Assembly: GCA_002426275.1 (NCBI GenBank)
Contig: DIPB01000034.1
Coordinates: 16,790-21,905 of the forward strand
Length of the DNA: 5,116 nt
Direction of reading: 5' to 3'
From: Firmicutes bacterium UBA5499
GTDB taxonomy: Bacteria > Bacillota > DTU084
Position numbers and translations under genes: made by a program. This document shows positions 1-4,956 of the stretch, in pieces; within the stretch, counting starts at the first letter, position 1; each line of letters starts with the position of its first letter. The notes below the pieces were generated by a model, which was given only the letters and a program-made list of their open reading frames with translations, did no database searches and was not told where the DNA came from.

Positions 1-1026
1 CTTTACGCTTATGTGGAATCCACAGGCAGCCTCTGGGAGGGCGCAGAGCCAGTGAAAATGACCATGGGTTCCGTGGACGTTAAATACTCTCCTTATGTCG
101 CCTGGTTCGGCTATAACACCAGGCGCTATGGACAAGGATGGTGGCTGCGCGGCGAACAGACAGCTGCCGACTGGTACTGGCAATATGAAAACGTCAATGG
201 CGTTTCAATCGATAACGTCAACTTTGGCTCGATCCAGACCCGCTATTTTTACATCTTTGATAAATACGCATACGAAGGGGACCAGCAGGCCAACACCTTG
301 GGGATAAATTTCAAAGGCGCCTTCGATGATATCGATTTGGACGCCACTTTTGTAAAGCATGGGGAGCCGGTTGCTTATGATGTTGCAGCCAGCTTGTCTC
401 CTGTGGATGATGTTAATCTCGCCGGCCAGTTCATCAGCGACGGAGTTGTTGATGAAGGCTGGTATAAATTTGCCGTCGATTACGCCGGCATTCCCAATTG
501 GCAGCTGGGCGCTGTCTATCGTGATTTTACAGCTCCCATTTTCGATTTCTATTATCCGTATCTGGACACCACCCCGCCTGTGGTTGACGGCGAATTTGTG
601 ATCCCCAATCCGTATTATCTTAACGCCGGCCGGGCGGGTTTGATTCTGAACGCGGCCACAAGCTATGCCGGCTACAGCCTCCAAGGACAATACGACTATG
701 ACATCCGCACCACGCAGTTTACGGCGGGAAGAGATAATTGGTCCTGTAAGGTCCGTCTGAGCCAGCCGGACTCCGAGATCGAGGCCTTGACGGTTTTGCG
801 GGGCAGCGCCACGTCGGATTTGGGACTTTTGCGCGGCGTGCTGTTTGAAGGCGTCGCCGAATTCGGGCCGGAAGTGGCCTACGGCGGCAGCGCCACCTAC
901 CAGGCCCCCAACGGGCTGAAAGTCGTGGGCAGATATTACAATCGGGATCTTCAAGACGACAATAATTATGGTTGGTTTCAAGATCAAGGCCTCTCCCTCA
1001 GCGCCAGCTTTAACTTGGCATTCTAA
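1..1026 (+). CDS. Putative outer-membrane beta-barrel protein, copy 1 (5' truncated by window edge)
   Basis: The frame is open from base 1 (LYAYVESTGSLWEG...) to TAA at 1024-1026, giving 341 residues. The GTG at 13 is an internal valine, not a start. Alignment with copy 2 shows that about 89 N-terminal residues, including the signal peptide, lie outside the window. The sequence alternates hydrophobic and polar residues in short strands separated by Asp/Asn/Gly-rich turns and ends SLSASFNLAF, with Phe last and Leu and Phe at -3 and -5. This is the usual C-terminal signal of outer-membrane barrels recognised by the BAM machinery. It is roughly 60-65% identical by eye to copy 2. It carries a Trp-rich insertion of about a dozen residues near nt 121-189 (RRYGQGWWLRG...), probably a surface loop. 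Role unknown: porin-like or structural are both possible. The coding call is secure, the barrel assignment is inference, and no family name is recognised. Confidence 0.9.
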   Translation, partial: LYAYVESTGSLWEGAEPVKMTMGSVDVKYSPYVAWFGYNTRRYGQGWWLRGEQTAADWYWQYENVNGVSIDNVNFGSIQTRYFYIFDKYAYEGDQQANTLGINFKGAFDDIDLDATFVKHGEPVAYDVAASLSPVDDVNLAGQFISDGVVDEGWYKFAVDYAGIPNWQLGAVYRDFTAPIFDFYYPYLDTTPPVVDGEFVIPNPYYLNAGRAGLILNAATSYAGYSLQGQYDYDIRTTQFTAGRDNWSCKVRLSQPDSEIEALTVLRGSATSDLGLLRGVLFEGVAEFGPEVAYGGSATYQAPNGLKVVGRYYNRDLQDDNNYGWFQDQGLSLSASFNLAF

Positions 1027-1045
1027 GAAGTACGGCTCTGGATTT

Positions 1046-1084
1046 ATGGCCTTTGCCCGCATCCTTACGGGCAAGGGTCATTTT
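1046..1084 (+). terminator. Intrinsic terminator candidate after copy 1
   Basis: Bases 1046-1059 pair with 1068-1081 over 14 base pairs, two of them G-U, around the 8-base loop CATCCTTA. The core is TTGCCCG/CGGGCAA. A short T4 run (1081-1084) overlaps the base of the stem. It begins 20 bases after the stop of copy 1. The U-tract is short, so it may act mainly as a 3'-end stabilising hairpin. Confidence 0.6.
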
Positions 1085-1117
1085 CATGCCCGGGATTTTT
1101 CTCAATCAGGCAACGAG

Positions 1118-1145
1118 AGCCGCGGAGACTGCGGTTTCTTTGTTT
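1118..1145 (+). terminator. Second intrinsic terminator candidate after copy 1
   Basis: AGCCGCGG (1118-1125) pairs with CTGCGGTT (1129-1136) over 8 base pairs with two G-U pairs and a 3-base loop. A T-rich run (TCTTTGTTT, 1137-1145) follows. Its 3' half (1127-1145) matches the copy 2 terminator (2610-2628) at 15 of 19 positions, so the two are probably homologous. Confidence 0.5.
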
Positions 1146-1236
1146 CATAAGATTTCAGAAGATAATTAAAAATAATAAACGAGCAGGAAAAAAATCTACT
1201 AGAGAGAATTAATAAATAAAGACAAGCTATTTCAGA

Positions 1237-1309
1237 TAAGGAGGCGAAATGGGCTCCAGGGGAAGGGAGGACTGGAGACTCTCTGAAAAATTAAAGGGGG
1301 GAAAAGAGA
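1237..1309 (+). promoter_or_regulatory. 5' leader of copy 2: strong SD, upstream ORF start, hairpin and true RBS
   Basis: AAGGAGG (1238-1244) lies 4 bases before ATG 1249. That ATG opens a frame of 58 codons ending with TGA at 1423-1425, which overlaps the copy 2 start out of frame (58 residues beginning MGSRGREDWRLSEK). CTCCAG (1254-1259) pairs with CTGGAG (1272-1277) around a 12-base purine loop. The RBS for copy 2 itself is AAAGGGGGG (1293-1301), 8 bases before TTG 1310. A similar arrangement precedes copy 3. Upstream, 1147-1236 is strikingly AT-rich and is the likely place for a promoter, but I see no convincing -35/-10 pair. Whether the upstream ORF is translated is unknown. Confidence 0.45.
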
Positions 1310-2569
1310 TTGAAGAAGTACTTTTTGGCGCTTGCTGCCTGCGTGATTTTGGCAGGCTGCGCTATGGCTGCGCCTGTGGAACTCACAGGCACGTTGGGGA
1401 CGGAGTTTGTCTACCGTCCAAATGAAGATCTTGAAGGGACTACATCTGTGCAGCTGGGCCTGGAAAGCCAGCTGGGCTCCGCGCTCAAGGGGGTTTTTGG
1501 CTACAGGTATAATAGGAGCGATGACAGCGTCAGCGATTGGACTGAGAATCTTGGTTATCTGGACTGGGACAGCTCTCTTTACGCTTATGTGGAATCCACA
1601 GGCAGCCTCTGGGAGGGCGCGCCGCCAATGAAAATGACCATGGGCTCTGTGGACGTTAAGTATTCTCCTTTCGTCGCCTGGTTTGGTTATGACACCAAAT
1701 ATCACGACTTTCCAGAGTGGGAATATTATAATGTCAATGGCGTCACTTTCGATGGGATTAAGCTGGGCACAATCGACGTCCTGGCCTTTTACATCTTCGA
1801 TAAAGACTGGCTGGAGGATCCGTACCAGGGCAATACAGGGGGCGTGAATTTTAAGGGCAATTTTGACGACATTGTCCTTGACGCGACCTTTGTGAAGGCT
1901 GGCGAGCCTGTGGCGTATGATATCGCGGCCTCGGTGGCTCCAGTCCAGGAGCTGGACCTTTCCGGGCGTTTCATCAGCGACGGCGTTGAAGACGCAGGCT
2001 GGTACAAGTTCGCGGTGGACTACAAGGGGCTTCCCAACTGGCGGCTGAACGCTTCCTATCGCGATTTTACCGCTCCTATTCTGGAAACTTATCCCTATTC
2101 AGATACCACCCCCCCTGTGGTGGATGGCAAATTTGTGATTCCCAATCCCCTGGATTTGAACCGCGGCCTGGAGGGGATGACGCTTGAAGCGGCAACCCAA
2201 TACGCCGGCTATGACTTCAGCGGCCAATACGACTACGCCCTCCGCACTACTCAATTCACGGCTGCCAAGGACGATTGGTCTGCGAAGTTGAAATTGTCCC
2301 AAAACCAGGATCAAGACGAAGTTCAGAGCTTGGTAGTTTTGCGGGGCAGAACCGTCAGCGATGTCGCCCTTCTGAAAGGCGTGCAGCTGGAGGGAGTTGC
2401 GGAATTCGGCAAGCGGGCGGCCTACGGAGGAAGCGCTACTTATGTGGCGCCCATTGGGCTCAATGTGGCGGCAGAATATTATTCCGACGATTTGGAAGAT
2501 GACAATGCTTTCGGCTGGCACCAAGAGCAGGGCCTGGCCGTCAGCTGCAGCTATCAGATTGATTTCTAA
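1310..2569 (+). CDS. Putative outer-membrane beta-barrel protein, copy 2
   Basis: The gene encodes 419 residues. The TTG start is chosen because an in-frame TAA lies just upstream (1292-1294), AAAGGGGGG sits at ideal spacing, and translation gives a canonical signal peptide (KK, then a hydrophobic core at about 4-16). Signal peptidase I could cut after A20 (AMA/AP). However, L14-A15-G16-C17 is also a perfect lipobox, and copy 3 has Ala instead of this Cys. The mature part begins APVELTGTLGTEF and consists of alternating strands with turns. It includes YAYVESTGSLWEG (about 91-103), PPVVDGKFVIPNP, QYDYALRTTQFTA and a conserved C-terminal GGSATY..P.GL stretch. It ends SCSYQIDF, with Phe last, Ile at -3 and Tyr at -5. 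Compared with copy 1 it lacks the long Trp-rich loop. It is flanked by its own leader and a strong terminator, which suggests a monocistronic unit. Function is unknown beyond a probable surface barrel; no enzyme motif is visible. Confidence 0.93.
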   Translation: MKKYFLALAACVILAGCAMAAPVELTGTLGTEFVYRPNEDLEGTTSVQLGLESQLGSALKGVFGYRYNRSDDSVSDWTENLGYLDWDSSLYAYVESTGSLWEGAPPMKMTMGSVDVKYSPFVAWFGYDTKYHDFPEWEYYNVNGVTFDGIKLGTIDVLAFYIFDKDWLEDPYQGNTGGVNFKGNFDDIVLDATFVKAGEPVAYDIAASVAPVQELDLSGRFISDGVEDAGWYKFAVDYKGLPNWRLNASYRDFTAPILETYPYSDTTPPVVDGKFVIPNPLDLNRGLEGMTLEAATQYAGYDFSGQYDYALRTTQFTAAKDDWSAKLKLSQNQDQDEVQSLVVLRGRTVSDVALLKGVQLEGVAEFGKRAAYGGSATYVAPIGLNVAAEYYSDDLEDDNAFGWHQEQGLAVSCSYQIDF

Positions 2570-2581
2570 ACAGCTGTTTGA

Positions 2582-2633
2582 TTTGGCGCCGCAATTGGCC
2601 CAGACGGGGGATTGCGGATTTTTTGGTTGCGGA
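2582..2633 (+). repeat. Dispersed 3'-flank repeat, copy A
   Basis: This segment contains the copy 2 terminator. Its two ends recur downstream of copy 3: 2582-2593 matches 4558-4569 at 11 of 12 bases (GGCGCCGCA core), and 2619-2633 matches 4591-4605 at 14 of 15 (T6, N, GTTGCGGA). The middle has diverged. It suggests that the 3' flank was duplicated with the genes. Confidence 0.5.
2589..2624 (+). terminator. Strong intrinsic terminator after copy 2
   Basis: CCGCAAT (2589-2595) pairs perfectly with ATTGCGG (2611-2617). The stem continues with a T-G pair, and an inner CCC (2599-2601)/GGG (2607-2609) helix closes a 5-base loop. A T6 run (2619-2624) follows one base after the stem. It lies 20 bases after the copy 2 stop, as expected for Rho-independent termination. 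A second TTGCGG at 2627-2632 could compete for the 5' arm. Confidence 0.85.
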
Positions 2634-2658
2634 GGGACAGAGCGTAGCGAGAAGTAAG

Positions 2659-2698
2659 AGGCTGGAATAAGCGCCGCTGCAACGGTTACTTCCAGCTT
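2659..2698 (+). other. Long imperfect hairpin in the copy 2/copy 3 intergenic region
   Basis: AGGCTGGAA (2659-2667) pairs with TTCCAGCTT (2690-2698, one G-U). TAA (2668-2670) pairs with TTA (2686-2688) across a bulged C, and CCG (2674-2676) pairs with CGG (2683-2685) around a 6-base loop. There is no T-run after it, so it is not a terminator. It may be the first domain of a structured RNA or leader upstream of copy 3. Confidence 0.4.
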
Positions 2699-2715
2699 GC
2701 GAAAAGGAGAGCCAG

Positions 2716-2881
2716 CCTTGAGTAGGAGTTCCGAGCTTGCATACCACGTTGAAAAATGCGGACTCAAGGGGATCAGTTACCAGGAGCGAGAAAGGCTCCC
2801 GGAGGATTGCGATAAATATACTCCGGCCGTTTGCCGAACCGTTTGAGCGTAAAGGTGACGGCAGGTGGGAAGCCGTTTTTT
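2716..2881 (+). promoter_or_regulatory. Candidate structured leader/attenuator upstream of copy 3
   Basis: Successive complementary segments are CCTTGAGT (2716-2723)/ACTCAAGG (2762-2769), GGAGC (2783-2787)/GCTCC (2795-2799) and CCGGAG (2799-2804)/CTCCGG (2821-2826). The last hairpin is ACGGC (2858-2862)/GCCGT (2872-2876), followed by T. ACGGC can instead pair with GCCGT at 2826-2830, a mutually exclusive choice typical of attenuators. I could not match this to a known riboswitch, T-box or other RNA class. It lies between a strong upstream terminator and copy 3. The pairings are seen by eye; regulation is inference. Confidence 0.35.
2858..2881 (+). terminator. Weak hairpin plus T6, possible attenuator upstream of copy 3
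   Basis: A 5-base-pair stem, ACGGC (2858-2862)/GCCGT (2872-2876), with a 9-base loop is followed immediately by T6 (2876-2881). The stem is short, so termination would be partial. It sits about 200 bases before the copy 3 start and does not close any visible gene, which makes a conditional terminator the natural reading. Confidence 0.4.
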
Positions 2882-2969
2882 ACTTAAGGCGTGAGAGTCT
2901 GTCCAAAGCTGGTGAGCGCCGCAGAAAGCGCGAACTCCTCTGGTAAAAGAAGGCAATGGACGGCGAAAC

Positions 2970-3076
2970 GGAGGTGAGATGCAGTGCCGCTTGGTAGAGC
3001 TATGATAGACGGTAATAGTTCCGGAGAGGAAACGAGGACACTCTCCGGCAGAGAGGGGAAAGCGAGGGAGCTTGGA
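2970..3076 (+). promoter_or_regulatory. 5' leader of copy 3: strong SD, 8-codon mini-ORF and hairpin
   Basis: GGAGGTGA (2970-2977) is a perfect anti-16S complement. GGAGG lies 4 bases before ATG 2979, which opens the mini-ORF MQCRLVEL ending at TGA 3003-3005. The same SD lies 9 bases before GTG 2984, which is in frame with copy 3. CCGGAGAG (3021-3028) pairs perfectly with CTCTCCGG (3041-3048) around a 12-base loop. CTCTC (3041-3045) can alternatively pair with GAGAG (3051-3055). The copy 3 RBS is GAGGGAG, 6 bases before ATG 3077. The layout parallels the copy 2 leader: GGAGG-YGAR-ATG, 10 of 12 bases identical, then a hairpin with a 12-base loop about 30 bases before the start. Confidence 0.45.
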
Positions 3077-4357
3077 ATGAGAAAAACGATTATGGCTTTA
3101 TTGTTGATGTTTGCCCTTGCGGGGGCCGCTTTGGCCGCGCCTGTGGAATTGATCGGTTCGCTGGGCACGGAAATTGGCTACCTGCCCGGCGAGGATCTGG
3201 AAGGAACCACGTATCTGCAGCTAAGTCTGGAAAGCAAGCTGCAGGGGAACGTCACCGGCGTCTTCGGCTACCGCTTTAATTCTTACAGTGATGAGGTTGC
3301 CTTTGACTGGTATGCTCCGGTATTCTCCTCTTCAGTTGAAGAACCCATTTACGCTTACGTTCAATCCACGGGCAGCCTCTGGGAAGGAGCTGCGCCTGTG
3401 AAGCTCACATTGGGCTCTTTGGATGTGAAATACTCTCCTTATGTGGCTTGGCTGGGGTATAATACCAGGCTTTATTTTCCTCAAGGCACTTGGGAGAGTT
3501 GGAACTTCAACGGCGTCGCCCTGGATGAGGTCAAGCTGGGGGCGGTGGACGCCCGGGCTTTTTGCGTGTTTGATAATGATAATACTAGGGGGGTAAATTT
3601 CAAAGGCGATTTTGCTGACGTCAAATTGGACGCCACCATTGTGAAGTTTGATGAGTCTGCGGCGTACGATTTCAAAGCTTCTCTGTCGCCGGTGAAGGAG
3701 CTGGATCTTACGGGGCGGTTTGTGGGCGATGGCGTCGCTCCTGAAGGCTGGTATGATTTCGCGTTGGGTTTCTCCGGCGTCCCCGGCTGGCAGCTGGGAG
3801 CTTCCTACCGCGATTTTTCGGCGGCGCTTTTCGATGACTATTTGTATCGGGATCAGACTCCCTCTGTGGTGGACGGCGAATTTGTGGTTATGAACCCTTA
3901 TGATTTGAACAAAGGCTGCCAGGGGCTGATCCTCACTGCGGACACCAGCTTGGCCGGCTACAACCTCAGCGGCCAGTATGACTACGCCATTCGCACCACG
4001 CAGTTTCAGGCAGCCCAGGACAATTGGTCTGCCAAGCTGAAGCTGTTTCACCCGCTGATTGGTTCTTCGCTGATTGACGGCAAGTATATATTCCGGTTCG
4101 GCGAGGAAATAAAGAGCTTATTAGTCCTGCGCGGCAGCGCCACCGGCGACATTGCCGCGCTGCGGGGCGTGAAGCTGGAAGGCGTCGCGGAATTCGCAGA
4201 CGAGGCCGTCTTCGGCGGCAGCGCCACCTATGAAGCCCCCAATGGCCTCAGCGTCACAGCCGAGTATTATTCCGACGATTTGAAAGACGACAACGGCCTG
4301 AACTGGATTCAGGAACAAGGTTTTTCTCTTTATGCCGGCTATGAGCTGGACTTCTAG
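3077..4357 (+). CDS. Putative outer-membrane beta-barrel protein, copy 3
   Basis: The gene encodes 426 residues from ATG 3077 to TAG. This start is preferred because it gives a clean signal peptide (MRKTIMALLLMFALAGAALA, cut before APVEL) and has GAGGGAG 6 bases upstream. A GTG at 2984 has a stronger SD but would add 31 hydrophilic residues before the signal. The mature part follows copies 1 and 2: LGTEIGYLPGEDLEGTT, YAYVQSTGSLWEG, DVKYSPYVAWLGYNT, QYDYAIRTTQFQA and a C-terminal GGSATYEAPNGL block. It ends AGYELDF, with Phe last, Leu at -3 and Tyr at -5. It is the most divergent copy. It has a shorter loop at the DNDNTRGVNFKG segment and an insertion near residues 325-345 (HPLIGSSLIDGKYIF...). 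Location in the outer membrane is inferred from the signal peptide and C-terminal pattern; substrate or role is unknown. Downstream there are hairpins but no good U-tract terminator. Confidence 0.92.
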   Translation: MRKTIMALLLMFALAGAALAAPVELIGSLGTEIGYLPGEDLEGTTYLQLSLESKLQGNVTGVFGYRFNSYSDEVAFDWYAPVFSSSVEEPIYAYVQSTGSLWEGAAPVKLTLGSLDVKYSPYVAWLGYNTRLYFPQGTWESWNFNGVALDEVKLGAVDARAFCVFDNDNTRGVNFKGDFADVKLDATIVKFDESAAYDFKASLSPVKELDLTGRFVGDGVAPEGWYDFALGFSGVPGWQLGASYRDFSAALFDDYLYRDQTPSVVDGEFVVMNPYDLNKGCQGLILTADTSLAGYNLSGQYDYAIRTTQFQAAQDNWSAKLKLFHPLIGSSLIDGKYIFRFGEEIKSLLVLRGSATGDIAALRGVKLEGVAEFADEAVFGGSATYEAPNGLSVTAEYYSDDLKDDNGLNWIQEQGFSLYAGYELDF

Positions 4358-4444
4358 GAAAGAGCCGCTAGCCATCTGAGCGGGTGGTCAAAAATAAAAT
4401 GTTTACCCAATCAACGCTTTGTTATCTGGAAGGCCTTAAGTGCA

Positions 4445-4467
4445 TTTTGTCGGAAATACCGGCAAAA
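4445..4467 (+). other. Near-perfect stem-loop downstream of copy 3
   Basis: TTTTGTCGG (4445-4453) pairs with CCGGCAAAA (4459-4467) over 9 base pairs with one G-U and a 5-base loop (AAATA). It is 87 bases after the copy 3 stop. The 3' side ends in A rather than T on both strands, so it is not a standard terminator. It may protect the mRNA 3' end. Confidence 0.4.
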
Positions 4468-4498
4468 GACGAGAGAAAATTTATAAACGCGATCACTG

Positions 4499-4526
4499 GG
4501 AGGCTGTCCCGTCCGGGACAGCCTCC
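4499..4526. repeat. Perfect inverted repeat (12-13 bp arms), strong hairpin
   Basis: GGAGGCTGTCCC (4499-4510) is perfectly complementary to GGGACAGCCTCC (4515-4526) around the 4-base spacer GTCC. It is the strongest palindrome in the window. The bases after it are TTCGG on the + strand, and the minus strand also lacks a T-run. It could be a Rho-type or mRNA-end hairpin, a REP-like palindrome, or the edge of an old insertion. It is about 140 bases past copy 3. Confidence 0.65.
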
Positions 4527-4557
4527 TTCGGTGGTGCGCCGGCAGGGGCGTAGTCTA

Positions 4558-4605
4558 TTGGGCGCCGCAGAAAAGTGGCCGGGAACAATGTTTTTTAGTT
4601 GCGGA
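4558..4605 (+). repeat. Dispersed 3'-flank repeat, copy B (degenerate)
   Basis: 4558-4569 matches 2582-2593 (11 of 12) and 4591-4605 matches 2619-2633 (14 of 15), with 21 rather than 25 bases between. The inner terminator arm (ATTGCGG before the T6 run) is absent. CCGCA (4565-4569) can therefore pair only with TGCGG (4600-4604), which lies after the T-run, so terminator function looks lost. Confidence 0.45.
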
Positions 4606-4956
4606 AGCGGAGAAAATATAGATCAGCGCTTCTTCGCTGGATGCCATCAAAGAAGCGCGGGCTGCATTTTTCGGACGCTGAACCGCGCATGAACATGCTG
4701 TTGCAACGCTTAGGTCTCCTGAGGAGCAGCGCTAGCGGGCAATTTCCAAAAAAAATTTCTGGGAAATCCAATTCAAAACGAGCTCATCGTAAATGCCTCC
4801 TTTTTGCGCACCCGAATGCCATCAGTTACAGGGGTAAGCATTATCCGCGCTCCTAATCAGGAACTAACAGGCCATGCCCTTGATGAGCTTCGGAGCCGCC
4901 CGCAACGAGAGATAATCACCTAAAAGCCTACAAAATCCATTTTAGACAGAGCTCCT
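4606..4956. other. Gene-free stretch with a hairpin; no gene recognised
   Basis: No convincing coding sequence is seen. GCGCTTCTT (4626-4634) pairs perfectly with AAGAAGCGC (4650-4658) around a 15-base loop, and a T5 run follows 8 bases later (4667-4671), too far for a good terminator. ATTTCC (4742-4747) pairs with GGAAAT (4762-4767) around an A8-containing loop. On the minus strand several short stop-bounded peptides look protein-like (for example NWISQKFFLEIAR and LLGDYLSLRAAPKLIKGMAC) but lie in different frames, as in decayed coding DNA. A minus-strand AAGGAGG at good spacing leads only to a 4-codon frame (MSSF). Confidence 0.3.

Noticed and set aside
205..1074. Long antisense open frame opposite copy 1; similar ones opposite copy 2 (2099-2767) and copy 3 (3332-4051)
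   Set aside because: They are shadows of the codon bias of the + strand genes. They lack good ribosome sites, run past or inside the true genes, and read as low-complexity, non-family-like protein. Recurrence in all three copies simply reflects paralogy of the sense genes.
2737..2946. 69-residue + strand frame in the copy 2/copy 3 intergenic region
   Set aside because: It lies across the hairpin-rich segment and the T6 run, has no SD, and its sequence is typical of translated structured RNA.
2625..2969. Known riboswitch or T-box identity for the structured leader
   Set aside because: A T-box core (TGGNACCGCG), cobalamin, TPP, c-di-GMP, lysine and Moco consensus blocks were looked for. Only short partial resemblances such as GTTGAAAAATGCGG were found, which is not enough for a class call.
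3001..3006. TATGAT as a -10 box for copy 3
   Set aside because: No -35-like hexamer at 16-18 bases upstream and no extended -10 TG. It also overlaps the stop codon of the mini-ORF. The TATACT at 2817-2822 was rejected for the same lack of a -35.
4384..4692. 102-residue + strand frame downstream of copy 3
   Set aside because: No SD before the GTG at 4384 or the ATG at 4399. The frame runs through two strong hairpins (4445-4467, 4499-4526) and the degenerate repeat. The composition is not protein-like in its second half.
4599..4856. 85-residue + strand frame
   Set aside because: No ribosome site, starts inside the repeat, crosses a 9-bp hairpin, and gives a Lys/Arg/Ser-rich sequence with no recognisable features.
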